Origin: Bacillus sp. N1-1
Lineage (GTDB): Bacteria; Bacillota; Bacilli; Bacillales; Guptibacillaceae
NCBI RefSeq assembly: GCF_009818105.1
Contig: NZ_CP046564.1
Coordinates: forward strand, 1,054,001-1,118,000
DNA: 64,000 nt
Direction of reading: 5' to 3'
How positions within the stretch are numbered: position 1 is the first letter of the stretch; every line of letters starts with the position of its first letter. Below, in pieces: positions 15,735-23,808 of this stretch. The position numbers were made by a program, and so were the translations under genes. The notes below the pieces were generated by a model that saw nothing but the letters and a program-made list of their open reading frames with translations, did not search any database and was not told where the DNA came from.

Positions 15735-16478
15735 TTATCCCTTCAGCACTTGATCAATTGCGTGAGCAACGCCGTGCTCGGTGTAGTCTTTTGTGACCCA
15801 GTTCGCCGCTTCTTTGACGCGGTCTTGAGCATTGCCCATTGCAACGCCAAAACCAGCTTCGCGGATCATCGCGATGTCGTTCATGCTATCTCCAACCGCC
15901 ATTACATTCTCCATTGAAAGGTCAAGCCAATCACAAACTTTCATGAGGGCAGCAGCTTTATTAACGCCAGACGGATTAATTTCAAGATTTGTAGGGCTTG
16001 AATTCGTCACTTCAAACGCCTCATTTGCCATCACTTCATCTGTAATGACCTTGCGGATATTATCATCTTTAATATCAAAGCCAAATTTCAACCACGCGTA
16101 GTCATTGATTTCGCGATCAAATGGTTTTTGCGTATTGAATACGCCTTCTGTTGTAGAAGACCAGAAATACACGTCATGCTTTACTTTTAATTCCCACAAA
16201 CGCTCGACAAGCTGATAATCAAGGTGCGTGCTGTCGACGAGGTTCAATTCCTTATCGTAGATCTGTCCGCCGTTTACCGTAACCAGGTAAGCAGAATGAC
16301 CAAGCTGTTCTGCAATATCACGACAGAACGGTAGTGAGCGCCCTGTACTTAATACGACATGAAGGCCTTTTTCTTTCGCTCGTTGAACAGCAGCTTCGTT
16401 TTCCTCTGACACCTCTCCGTCATGATTGACTAGTGTGCCATCCATATCTAATGCAATTAGTTTGATCTCTTTTTCCAT
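15735..16478 (-). CDS. Cof-type HAD-IIB family phosphatase
   Basis: A 247-residue cytoplasmic phosphatase. Motif I is LDMDGTLV with the Asp nucleophile near residue 11, motif II is STGR, motif III is the Lys of SGVNKAAAL and motif IV is GDSMNDIAM. The C2B cap lies between about residues 85 and 185. Members dephosphorylate sugar phosphates, FMN or similar small molecules; the substrate is unknown. ATG 16478 lies 8 bp after TAGGAG; the in-frame GTG at 16487 overlaps that site. The gene stands alone, and its stop codon is followed after 2 bp by a dispersed repeat copy. Confidence 0.88.
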   Translation of the reverse strand: MEKEIKLIALDMDGTLVNHDGEVSEENEAAVQRAKEKGLHVVLSTGRSLPFCRDIAEQLGHSAYLVTVNGGQIYDKELNLVDSTHLDYQLVERLWELKVKHDVYFWSSTTEGVFNTQKPFDREINDYAWLKFGFDIKDDNIRKVITDEVMANEAFEVTNSSPTNLEINPSGVNKAAALMKVCDWLDLSMENVMAVGDSMNDIAMIREAGFGVAMGNAQDRVKEAANWVTKDYTEHGVAHAIDQVLKG

Positions 16479-16797
16479 CTCTACCACTCCTATTTTTATC
16501 TACTCTCAGTTTAAACTAAATTGGTGTCGAACTGTAGTATTTGCAACTTGGAACTTTTTTCAGATTTAACGATTATACCATAGATCGCCTGAATCATTTT
16601 TTTGATAAAAAGAGTCTGTGAACGAGATTGCTTCAGCTGATTAATTGAACCGAAAAAAATTTAAAAGGAATTTCCAAAAATAAGTTTTACCGTATGAAAT
16701 TCGAGGAACTGAAAAAGTGGACTGTTCGAATCACCAATTTGGTGAAGCAGCTGCCTCAGAAGCTGAGGAAACATATCGACCAAAGAGGTGAAAGAAA
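16479..16797. other. intergenic region before gltS
   Basis: About 320 bp between the divergent HAD phosphatase and glutamate symporter genes. I see two short hairpins, CACCAATTTGGTG (16732-16744) and CCTCAG-AAG-CTGAGG (16754-16768), in the 5' leader of the symporter gene. They match no riboswitch class I know. No open frame with a ribosome site is present. Confidence 0.4.
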
Positions 16798-18225
16798 ATG
16801 AATCCAGAACAAATCGGATTCGCATTGTTGTATATTGGTGTTTTCCTACTTGTAGGAAAAATCATTCGTTTAAAAGTAAAGGTGTTACAGAACTTATTTC
16901 TCCCATCATCCATTATTGGAGGGTTTGTCGCGCTGCTTCTCGGCCCACAAGTGCTCGGGAAGATTATGTTAAATTTCGTTTCGGAAGATCATTTTCTTGC
17001 GAGTGGAATTATGACAAATACAATTATAGAAGTATGGTCTGCGTTACCAGGGTTAATGATTAACGTTGTCTTTGCCTCACTATTTCTTGGCGCAACGATG
17101 CCGAAGCTTCGTGATATATGGACGTTCGGTGGACCTCAGCTAGCATTCGGCTGGGCCATTGGCTGGGGCCAATATGTAATCGGGCTACTCGTAGCCATTT
17201 TTATTCTTACACCGTTTTTCGATATTCCAGCGATGGCTGGGGCATTGATTGAAGTTGCGTTTGAAGGTGGACACGGTACCGCAGCAGGGATGGCAAGTAC
17301 GTTTGAAGAGCTTGGCTTTGAAGAAGCTTTTGACCTTGCGATCGGTCTTGCGACAGTAGGTGTTCTTTCTGGTGTTGTTTTCGGTATTATTCTCATTAAC
17401 TGGGCAGTACGTCGAGGCAAAACGAAGGTGATCAAAGACGTGAACGGCTTTTCCGACCTTCGTAAACAGGGAATCATGGAATACCAAAATCGTGAACCAG
17501 CAGGTAAAATGACGACTCGTCCTGAGTCGATTGAACCGCTCTCGTTTCACCTCGCTATTGTTATGATTGCGATTTTAATCGGTTGGTTGATCCTTCAGGG
17601 GTTAATCGGACTAGAGAGCATCACGATCACAAACTGGACTGGCTCAAGCTTTATGAAGTATATCCCGCTCTTCCCGATCGCGATGTTCGGAGGGATTATT
17701 CTTCAAGTCTTCTTCAGCAAAAAAGATAAATACAACCTTGTCGATCGTCGTATGATCAATCGAATTCAAGGACTTGCGCTTGATGTGTTAATCATCACTG
17801 CTATCGCGACGGTGTCGCTCGACGTGATTGGTGAATACCTTGTGCCATTCCTCATTCTTGCGGTTGCAGGAATCAGCTGGAATTTATTCGGCTTCCTAAT
17901 GCTTGCACCGAAGATCATTCCTGACTACTGGTTTGAACGAGGCATTGGTGACTTTGGTCAATCGATGGGTGTGACGGCAACTGGCTTGCTTCTTATGCGT
18001 ATCGTTGATCCTGATAATGAATCGCCTGCATTTGAAGCGTTTGGTTACAAACAGCTTGTTTATGAACCATTCCTAGGAGGAGGGTTAGTTACGGCATTAT
18101 CCGTTCCGTTTATCGTGCAGTTCGGTGCGGTAGCAGGACTAATCTTCGCTGTGGTCATGGTTATACTCGGGATTGTATCGGGTATTTATTATTTCGGTAA
18201 AGGAAAGCATATTAAAAATAACTAA
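16798..18225 (+). CDS. gltS: sodium/glutamate symporter family protein (GltS)
   Basis: A 475-residue membrane protein with two inverted halves of about five helices each, as in GltS. Glycine-rich re-entrant motifs are visible: FLPSSIIGGFVALLLGP (about 33-50), VAFEGGHGTAAGMAS (about 154-168) in the first half, and GDFGQSMGVTATGLLLMR (about 380-397) in the second. It is expected to import glutamate with Na+. ATG 16798 follows AAAGAGGTGAAAGAAA. It is monocistronic and ends at a strong terminator. The annotated length is somewhat above the E. coli protein (401) because of a longer central loop (residues 200-250). Confidence 0.85.
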   Translation: MNPEQIGFALLYIGVFLLVGKIIRLKVKVLQNLFLPSSIIGGFVALLLGPQVLGKIMLNFVSEDHFLASGIMTNTIIEVWSALPGLMINVVFASLFLGATMPKLRDIWTFGGPQLAFGWAIGWGQYVIGLLVAIFILTPFFDIPAMAGALIEVAFEGGHGTAAGMASTFEELGFEEAFDLAIGLATVGVLSGVVFGIILINWAVRRGKTKVIKDVNGFSDLRKQGIMEYQNREPAGKMTTRPESIEPLSFHLAIVMIAILIGWLILQGLIGLESITITNWTGSSFMKYIPLFPIAMFGGIILQVFFSKKDKYNLVDRRMINRIQGLALDVLIITAIATVSLDVIGEYLVPFLILAVAGISWNLFGFLMLAPKIIPDYWFERGIGDFGQSMGVTATGLLLMRIVDPDNESPAFEAFGYKQLVYEPFLGGGLVTALSVPFIVQFGAVAGLIFAVVMVILGIVSGIYYFGKGKHIKNN

Positions 18226-18231
18226 AAGATG

Positions 18232-18262
18232 ACGCCATTTCTGACTTCAGGAATGGCGTTTT
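18232..18262 (+). terminator. gltS terminator
   Basis: ACGCCATTTCTG, short loop, CAGGAATGGCGTTTTC, directly after the symporter stop codon. Confidence 0.85.
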
Positions 18263-18377
18263 CGTTTATGAAATGGAAGAAGTTAGTGTTTTTTTAAGAA
18301 AGCAGAAGGGAAATTACGTTATGAAAAGAAAATGGTATAGAGTATGATCGGACTTGGATTTCGTAGGGAGGGATTCT

Positions 18378-18860
18378 TTGGGTACACCAGAACTTAGTCG
18401 TGAGGACTTGAAACTCACGGAATTAAGCTATGTAAAAATAAACGCGCTAATTTTATTAATGATTTTACCCTTATCGATGATTGGTTATCAATTTGCTGTT
18501 TCGAATGAGGAAATGTTTTTCGTCTATGAGTGGTCGCTTGTTGTTCTAGTCTTGATTTCTTTTATACTTGCAGGAGCTACGAGTATCATTTACAACAGTT
18601 CTAATACATGGCTTTCTTACGCCATTCTTAGTTTTGACCTCCAATTTACTGTTTTTGGTTTATTTATGGGGCCATACACCTCTTATGAACTCTTCTTTGT
18701 TTATTATCTTTGTTCAGCGATAGCACTAATCATTTTTATCATAACACTAAAAAAGGTGAAGGTAGTTCGATATCTTATTGTCATTTTAATCATTGTCACG
18801 GTTCTTTTAACGAGCTACATGGTGCTGCTTCAAAGCTTGTGGGGGACGAATTGGATGTAA
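18378..18860 (+). CDS. membrane protein of unknown function, five helices
   Basis: A 160-residue protein with hydrophobic segments at about 22-42, 53-73, 80-103, 107-127 and 133-155; the N-terminal 20 residues are polar. No family recognised. TTG 18378 lies about 5 bp after GTAGGGAGGG and is taken as start; the frame also contains a TTG at 18354 that overlaps no ribosome site. The following gene begins 28 bp downstream and may be co-transcribed. Confidence 0.6.
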   Translation: MGTPELSREDLKLTELSYVKINALILLMILPLSMIGYQFAVSNEEMFFVYEWSLVVLVLISFILAGATSIIYNSSNTWLSYAILSFDLQFTVFGLFMGPYTSYELFFVYYLCSAIALIIFIITLKKVKVVRYLIVILIIVTVLLTSYMVLLQSLWGTNWM

Positions 18861-18888
18861 GAAAAAGATTCAGAAAGGGTGTTAGAAA

Positions 18889-19245
18889 ATGGCGACAGCA
18901 AAGGAAAACTTTCTAAGGGCGTTCAATGAAGCTTTTATTAGCGGCGATCGTGACGTTGTGCTCGCGAGTGTGACGGATGATGTCCAATGGCATCTGATTG
19001 GTATGGAGAAGATCGAAGGGAAGGCCGCATTTGAAAAGGCATGGAATCGTATGCCTCCACAAGATGAAGCGAAACTTACGATCGATGCAATCATCACCCA
19101 TGGTGTTACTGCAGCAGTGGAAGGGAAAATTCAGGTGGGTGAAAAAACCTACGCCTTTTGCGATACGTATCGTTTTAATCAATTTAAAGATGGGATAATT
19201 AAGCAAATTCATTCTTTTATCATTGAAGAGCGGGAGGGGATCTGA
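18889..19245 (+). CDS. SnoaL-like/NTF2-fold protein
   Basis: A 118-residue single-domain protein of the NTF2-like superfamily (cone-shaped alpha+beta barrel). The N-terminal helix AKENFLRAFNEAFISGD, the strand VLASVTDDVQWHLIG and the motif KIEGKAAFEKAW match SnoaL-like proteins of bacilli. These often act as small-molecule isomerases or hydrolases, or have no known activity. No catalytic residues can be named. ATG 18889 follows AAAGGGTGTTAGAAA. It may be transcribed with the neighbouring small membrane genes. Confidence 0.8.
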   Translation: MATAKENFLRAFNEAFISGDRDVVLASVTDDVQWHLIGMEKIEGKAAFEKAWNRMPPQDEAKLTIDAIITHGVTAAVEGKIQVGEKTYAFCDTYRFNQFKDGIIKQIHSFIIEEREGI

Positions 19246-19250
19246 AGCAT

Positions 19251-19454
19251 ATGTTGAACAAATCATGGGTGAACAATCTGCTCGGGTGTTTGCTACTTCT
19301 TTCATCCGGGAGGTCTTTGGATTCGCTCATTCATAAAGGGTACGGATTATTAGGGTTTAATTTAATTTCGTTTATCGGATGTCTCCTAGCAGGTTTCTAT
19401 TATTTCTATGAAGGCTATTGTCTTTATAAGAAAAATCGCAGTGAAACGATGTAA
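19251..19454 (+). CDS. small membrane protein
   Basis: Sixty-seven residues, ATG 19251, with GGAGGGGATC overlapping the upstream stop, so probably coupled to the NTF2-like gene. Two hydrophobic segments (about 5-20 and 33-58) surround a polar loop (SSGRSLDSLIHKGYG). No family recognised. Confidence 0.55.
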   Translation: MLNKSWVNNLLGCLLLLSSGRSLDSLIHKGYGLLGFNLISFIGCLLAGFYYFYEGYCLYKKNRSETM

Positions 19455-19600
19455 GTTAGTCTAGTAAAATAGTACAAAATTCGACCTGATTTATTAGAAT
19501 CTTCTAAACTATTGTTTAAACTTCGTAAAAATCGGTTAAACTGTAATTAATCGCATAGAAACTAGAAACGTTTCTATCAATATGAATGGAGGATTGGATG

Positions 19601-19798
19601 ATGGAGAATCGAAAAGTCTACCAAAATCAGATTTCGGAAAAGAGACAGGAAATGGTCGCGCAACTACTCGAACACATCAATGCTTCCAGTATCGAACAAA
19701 AACAAGCTATATTAAAAAAAGAAATTGACCAGGCACTCGATTGTCGCGACCGTGAAACGTTTATGCAGTTAACTGATCGTCTTAATTCACTCACATAA
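19601..19798 (+). CDS. short IDEAL-domain protein
   Basis: A 65-residue soluble helical protein. Its C-terminal half, LKKEIDQALDCRDRETFMQLTDRL, fits the IDEAL domain pattern (I-D-x-A-L-x-x-x-D-x-x-x-F-x-x-L). This short module is found in bacillar proteins such as YpiB and often mediates protein contacts. The start ATG 19601 lies 8 bp after GGAGG; in-frame ATGs at 19586 and 19598 overlap or crowd that site. Function unknown. Confidence 0.65.
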   Translation: MENRKVYQNQISEKRQEMVAQLLEHINASSIEQKQAILKKEIDQALDCRDRETFMQLTDRLNSLT

Positions 19799-19869
19799 TG
19801 AAAAAGTTGGTATATATGTTAAACCGCTTGCTTATAATCTAGTAATCAAACACTCAGGAGGAGATGTTG

Positions 19870-20043
19870 ATGCTAGATTTAGCGGCGGTTTTTTATGTTG
19901 TGATGGAATGGATGAATGAAAATAAAGGGTACAAGCTCCAATCCGTCTTTCTTTTCGGCGGACTTGGTCTATCATTTGTGACATATTTTCTCTGGTTCAT
20001 AAAAAAGGGCTATAAAACGGTCGAAAGCGTCAAGAACGGATGA
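19870..20043 (+). CDS. 57-residue membrane protein
   Basis: Starts at ATG 19870, 8 bp after AGGAGG, and ends at TGA 20041. A hydrophobic N-terminal stretch (2-13) and one clear transmembrane helix (about 26-45, SVFLFGGLGLSFVTYFLWFI) are followed by a basic tail. No homologue recognised. It is separated by about 35 bp from the TTCCGCGA repeat array. Confidence 0.5.
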   Translation: MLDLAAVFYVVMEWMNENKGYKLQSVFLFGGLGLSFVTYFLWFIKKGYKTVESVKNG

Positions 20044-20078
20044 GTTGAGTGAGTATTTCGTCGTGTGGGAGAGTTCGA

Positions 20079-20171
20079 TTTCCGCGATATTTTCGTTAAT
20101 TCCGCGAATCGGACGATGAATTCCGCGAAAACGTCAAGTAATTCCGCGAAAAACTCATTTATTCCGCGAAA
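20079..20171. repeat. array of five TTCCGCGA words at 20-21 bp period
   Basis: TTCCGCGA begins at 20080, 20100, 20121, 20142 and 20162 (intervals 20, 21, 21, 20), mostly inside the longer word ATTCCGCGAA. The 11-12 bp between words are not conserved. It lies between the 3' ends of a plus-strand small gene and the minus-strand DUF4352 lipoprotein gene, beyond that gene's terminator. The period equals two helical turns. Confidence 0.9.
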
Positions 20172-20177
20172 CGAAAA

Positions 20178-20201
20178 AAAGACACCCTGAGGGGCATCTT
20201 T
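20178..20201 (-). terminator. terminator of the DUF4352 lipoprotein gene
   Basis: On the minus strand AGATGCCC, loop CTCA, GGGTGTCT followed by seven T; the stem starts next to the stop codon. Confidence 0.75.
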
Positions 20202-20877
20202 AAAAAGGGACGGTGATCGATTGGCCCTTCGTGAGCGTTTCTTCCTTTTTATCGAACACATCACTTGTTTGAATTGTTATGGCATTCAGTTGCTCTAGGT
20301 CAGTCGTATTTAGAACAAAGCCAAGTTGCCCGGTTTTTTCTTCACCAGATGCGTAATCTCCGTAAAGGTTCTCTAGATAAAAGTCATCATCGAATCCTTT
20401 CTTCTCACCGTCACTCGTTTCAAGCGTTGAAACTGGAGCAAAGTTGACTGTTTTATCCGACGTGTTCTTTACATGGATGCGAATCTTTACATAGTTAAAT
20501 TCCGTTTCATCGTTGGAATAGCCATGAAAGAAATCGATTAAGTCAGGGGAGGGCGCATATGCCATTACCTTCACATCTGAAACGGTTAACTCAACATCCC
20601 CAATCGTCGTTTTTTCGTTAAAGTCAGAGCTTGCTTTTAACGTAATAGAGCCGTCCGCATCCTGATAAGTTTGGCCAACTTCAGTTAGTGAGCTGTCATC
20701 AGGTGCCTGTGGACTATCGATTAATCCTTTGTTTTCGTTTTGATCTGCATTTGTTTCATCTTCTTTTGTCACGGTTGTCGTGTTCTCTGTTTGTGAACCA
20801 GCTTGTTGGTTCGCATTGTTAGCGCACCCCCCAAGAAAAAGAGAGGCAGTACATAGGATGATCAGTACGTGCTTCAT
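20200..20877 (-). CDS. DUF4352-type lipoprotein
   Basis: A 225-residue lipoprotein with the lipobox LGGC near residue 18, an acidic low-complexity linker (about 20-65) and a C-terminal immunoglobulin-like DUF4352 domain. The domain is marked by TIGDVELTVSDVKVM, the NYVKIRIHVKNTSDKTVNF strand pair and GEEKTGQLGFVL. Members are extracytoplasmic proteins of unknown ligand. ATG 20877 follows GAGGAGGTTATATTAC; the in-frame TTG upstream overlaps that site. The insert DLIDFFHGYSNDETE (about 110-124) is longer than usual. Confidence 0.8.
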   Translation of the reverse strand: MKHVLIILCTASLFLGGCANNANQQAGSQTENTTTVTKEDETNADQNENKGLIDSPQAPDDSSLTEVGQTYQDADGSITLKASSDFNEKTTIGDVELTVSDVKVMAYAPSPDLIDFFHGYSNDETEFNYVKIRIHVKNTSDKTVNFAPVSTLETSDGEKKGFDDDFYLENLYGDYASGEEKTGQLGFVLNTTDLEQLNAITIQTSDVFDKKEETLTKGQSITVPF

Positions 20878-20909
20878 GTAATATAACCTCCTCAATCAGA
20901 AAGAAAACT

Positions 20910-20933
20910 CCCGCTGCTTTTGGAAGCAACGGG
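20910..20933 (-). terminator. alkaline phosphatase terminator
   Basis: CCCGTTGCTT, loop CCAA, AAGCAGCGGG then AGTTTTC on the minus strand, just after the phosphatase stop codon. Confidence 0.8.
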
Positions 20934-20941
20934 ACGTTTTT

Positions 20942-22357
20942 TTACTTGTCTTTTTTGTGATCATCGTCCTTTTTCCCATGATCTTTTTCTTGTTTTGCGT
21001 TAAGAAGATCCATCACCAATTGACCTGTTTCATTGTTATCATGAAGGCCGGCGAACTTTTCGGATTGTGGGCCGTACGCATAGACATTCACGTCAACACC
21101 TGTATGTCCGCCAGTTGTCCAGCCAGTTCCTGAGCGGATGTCAAAGATCTTTTCAATCGCATTATCAATTTCAACCACGTCGCCTGTTTCAGTCGCTTTT
21201 TCGACAGACGCGATTTCCTCAGATGTTAAATCAAGATCGATGTTTTCAGTAAGTGTTTTTTCCACATCTGCACCTTCAGCAATCTGTGCTGCCATGTAAT
21301 CAGGTGTCTTTTTGGCTGCTTTAAGTGGAGCTGGATCCCACTTGTATTCTCCGTCGCGGCCCATCGCAAAGCCACCGGTAGAGTGGTCAGCTGTTGTGAC
21401 TACGAGCGTATGCTTGTCCTTTTTCGCAAATTCAATCGCCGCTTCATAAGCTTTCTCGAAATCTTCCATCTCACTCATTGCCGCAACCACATCGTTATCA
21501 TGACCAGCCCAGTCAATTTGGCTACCTTCGACCATAAGGAAGAAGCCGTCTTTATCGTCATTTAGGCGCTCAAGAGCAGCGTCAGTCATTTCTTCAAGAG
21601 AGGGAGCATCTTCCGTACGATCAATCGCTTTGTCCATGCCTTTAGGTGCAAACAGGCCAAGGATTTGTTCGTTATCGTCTTGTGCTAGCTCGTCCTTTGA
21701 AGTGACATAGCTGTAGCCGTCATTTTGAAATTCTTCTGTTAGGTTGCGATCCGAGCGCTCGAAGTAAGAAGTTCCTCCGCCAAGCAATACGTCCACTTTA
21801 TGCTCTCCATTGATCATCTCATCATAATAATCGTCTGCAATGTCATTGTAGTTATTCCGCGATTCATCATGAGCACCGAATGATGCTGGCGTTGCATGAT
21901 TAATTTGAGAAGTAGAAACAAGTCCAGTAGCCTTGTTCTTTTCTTTTGCTTCTTCAAGAACTGTCTTAACTTCATTTTTATCCATATCAACAGAGATCGC
22001 GCCGTTGTAAGTTTTGATTCCAGCTGCCATAGCCGTACCCGCTGCCGCCGAGTCCGTTACACTCTCTTCTGGATCCCATGAATAGGTTTCTTGAGCGCCA
22101 ACGAGAGATTCATCGAAAGCTGTCTTTTCCATATAAGGCGTAGTTTTGTCATCCATAAAAGAACGGTACGCCGTTGTATAGCCCGGTCCCATGCCGTCAC
22201 CAATTAAGAAAATGACGTTCTCGATTTCATTTTTAGGGTTTTTACTTTTTTCGGATTTTGCTTCTGTGTCAGTACCAATTCCTGCAAAACCTGCTACAGC
22301 TAGTGATGAAATCACAGCGAATGGAATAAGCTTCTTTTTTGCATTTTTCGTAAACAA
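20942..22357 (-). CDS. phoA: secreted alkaline phosphatase
   Basis: A 471-residue exported phosphomonoesterase. A signal peptide (basic N-terminus, then IPFAVISSLAVAGFAGIG, cleavage near TEAK) precedes the catalytic domain. Metal and catalytic motifs are LIGDGMGPG, the nucleophile Ser in VTDSAAAGTAMA, EGSQIDWAGH, TTADHSTGG and the late His of TTGGHTG. The mature protein is acidic and ends in a Lys/Asp/His-rich tail. TTG 22357, about 6 bp after GGGGGGAA, is taken as start; ATG 22378 has no ribosome site. Pho boxes upstream indicate phosphate-starvation control by PhoPR. Confidence 0.9.
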   Translation of the reverse strand: MFTKNAKKKLIPFAVISSLAVAGFAGIGTDTEAKSEKSKNPKNEIENVIFLIGDGMGPGYTTAYRSFMDDKTTPYMEKTAFDESLVGAQETYSWDPEESVTDSAAAGTAMAAGIKTYNGAISVDMDKNEVKTVLEEAKEKNKATGLVSTSQINHATPASFGAHDESRNNYNDIADDYYDEMINGEHKVDVLLGGGTSYFERSDRNLTEEFQNDGYSYVTSKDELAQDDNEQILGLFAPKGMDKAIDRTEDAPSLEEMTDAALERLNDDKDGFFLMVEGSQIDWAGHDNDVVAAMSEMEDFEKAYEAAIEFAKKDKHTLVVTTADHSTGGFAMGRDGEYKWDPAPLKAAKKTPDYMAAQIAEGADVEKTLTENIDLDLTSEEIASVEKATETGDVVEIDNAIEKIFDIRSGTGWTTGGHTGVDVNVYAYGPQSEKFAGLHDNNETGQLVMDLLNAKQEKDHGKKDDDHKKDK

Positions 22358-22410
22358 TTTTAGTTCCCCCCGGCTCATTTTTTCTCACAAAACATAGTTT
22401 ACTTGATTAA

Positions 22411-22438
22411 CTTGAAGTGAATGTTAATCGATTGTAAT
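22411..22438 (-). promoter_or_regulatory. Pho boxes of the alkaline phosphatase gene
   Basis: Three hexamers exactly 11 bp apart on the minus strand: ATTACA, TTAACA and TTCAAG (beginning at plus-strand 22433, 22422 and 22411). PhoP boxes are TT(A/T/C)ACA repeats at 11-bp spacing upstream of bacillar Pho-regulon genes, and the target gene is the expected one. Confidence 0.6.
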
Positions 22439-22779
22439 GATCGTTTTAAGATAATAGGGTCGATTGTCACAGTCAAAAAAAGTAGGTTATCTCGAAGGAT
22501 AGTCATATTTCTTTTCAAAATAAAAGTCTAGTGTTTCTTACTATGATCGTAATGATAGCGAAACCATTTTACAAGTGTAGATGGATAAATTAGGTAATAA
22601 GAGCGAGGGGAACAGATGCGTTTATTGGCAGGAGAAGCATTTTGATGTCTATTCTCACACGACCTTTTTCACAGAAGAAAAAAAGAGAAGATTGAAACAG
22701 CGGTCTTACGATTAGGCAATACTTCTACGAAACTGTTAAAATTATCATTATAATGAAAAAATGAAAAGGGGAGATTGGA
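22439..22779. other. intergenic region between phoA and the acetamidase gene
   Basis: About 340 bp. The last 40 bp hold TTATCATTATAATGA (22742-22756), which resembles a Fur/PerR-type operator (about 11 of 14 to the PerR consensus) and includes a TATAAT -10. No coding frame longer than a few residues with a ribosome site was seen. Confidence 0.35.
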
Positions 22780-23676
22780 TTGGACTTAGTTATGAATGAT
22801 TCAGTAATCTATGATTTTAACAAAACTCATAAGCCTGTGAAGATTGTACCATCAGGAACTAGCGTTCAAATTGTGACGTATGACTGTTTTGAGAATCAGC
22901 TTCAAACGGAGGAAGATGAGATTACGGGAATAGATTGGAACCGAGTTAATCCTGCAACTGGCCCAATCTATGTGAAGGATGCACTACCTGGAGATGTATT
23001 AAAAGTTTCGATTGAAAAGATTGAAATTGGGGATCAGGGCGTCATGGTCGTTGGGCCGGATCTTGGGGTTATGGGACATCGTTTAAAAGAAATGGAGTCA
23101 AAGATGATTCCAATTCAAGATGGGGTTGCTCGTTTTAATGATATTAGCATTCCGTTAAATCCGATGATTGGTGTGATTGGCGTAGCACCAGAAGGCGATG
23201 GTGTTTCATGCGGCACACCTGGTGCGCACGGCGGAAATATGGATAATAAGATGATCAAGGAGGGAGCAGTGCTCTATTTTCCAGTGTTTGCGGAAGGAGC
23301 TCTGTTCGGATTAGGTGATTTTCATGCAGCGATGGGGGACGGTGAAGTGAGCGTTTCAGGAATTGAAGTCCCTGGTAAAGCAACGGTGAAGCTTGAAGTG
23401 ATCAAGGGGGAGTCACTCGTTCAACCGATGCTAGAAAACGCTGAAGTTGTTACCCAAATTGCTTCAGCTGCCACGCTTGATAAAGCGGTAACACTTGCAA
23501 CCGAGCTAATGGTCGATCGCGTTGTGGAGAAAAGCGGAATGTCTGTTAGTGAAGCAACCATGCTTATGAGTGCAATTGGACAGGTTGAAGTGTGTCAGGT
23601 AGTGGATCCACTTCTAACGGCAAGATTCGTTGTACCAAAATGGTTAGAGCAGCAGCTAGGCGTACGCCTTATCTGA
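22780..23676 (+). CDS. acetamidase/formamidase family amidohydrolase
   Basis: A 298-residue protein of the FmdA/AmdA family, which hydrolyses formamide or acetamide to ammonia and the acid. Family features are PSGTSVQIVTYDCFENQL near the N-terminus, NPATGPIYVKDALPGDVL (about 51-68), IGVAPEGDGVSCGTPGAHGGNMD (about 133-155) and LGDFHAAMGDGEVS (about 179-192). The His/Asp/Glu residues in the last two form the metal centre. TTG 22780 lies 8 bp after GGGGAGA; an ATG five codons later is also possible. Monocistronic; it is followed by two inverted copies of the dispersed repeat. Confidence 0.87.
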   Translation: MDLVMNDSVIYDFNKTHKPVKIVPSGTSVQIVTYDCFENQLQTEEDEITGIDWNRVNPATGPIYVKDALPGDVLKVSIEKIEIGDQGVMVVGPDLGVMGHRLKEMESKMIPIQDGVARFNDISIPLNPMIGVIGVAPEGDGVSCGTPGAHGGNMDNKMIKEGAVLYFPVFAEGALFGLGDFHAAMGDGEVSVSGIEVPGKATVKLEVIKGESLVQPMLENAEVVTQIASAATLDKAVTLATELMVDRVVEKSGMSVSEATMLMSAIGQVEVCQVVDPLLTARFVVPKWLEQQLGVRLI

Positions 23677-23716
23677 TTCGACATATGCTGACAATAGTTC
23701 GGGTGGTGCCTGTCAC
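23677..23716 (-). repeat. dispersed bipartite repeat, copy 2 (core inverted)
   Basis: TTCGAC at 23677 starts right after the amidase stop; CGGGT at 23700 and GGTGCCTGTCAC at 23705-23716. The flank has the usual orientation and spacing (28 bp) but the core is reversed, which its near-palindromic form makes easy. Confidence 0.75.
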
Positions 23717-23759
23717 TCGCATGAGATATACTTGGTGACGCGGGACACGGTCGGGACGC

Positions 23760-23792
23760 GGTGCCTGTCACTTGTCGAATTTGTCGAATTAA
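23760..23792 (-). repeat. dispersed repeat, copy 3
   Basis: GGTGCCTGTCAC at 23760-23771, followed by TGTCGAATTTGTCGAATT, that is, two inverted TTCGACA words right behind the core. It lies just upstream of the Gfo/Idh/MocA gene. Confidence 0.7.
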
Positions 23793-23808
23793 TTGGAGGA
23801 ATAGAATT

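Noticed and set aside
20079..20171. Periodic repeats considered as a CRISPR array
   Set aside because: The repeated word is only 8-10 bp with 11-12-bp gaps, far below CRISPR repeat and spacer sizes, and no cas genes are near.
22742..22756. Fur/PerR-type operator before the acetamidase gene
   Set aside because: The match is partial, is largely explained by a TATAAT promoter element, and the gene has no clear link to iron or peroxide; it is mentioned only in the intergenic entry.
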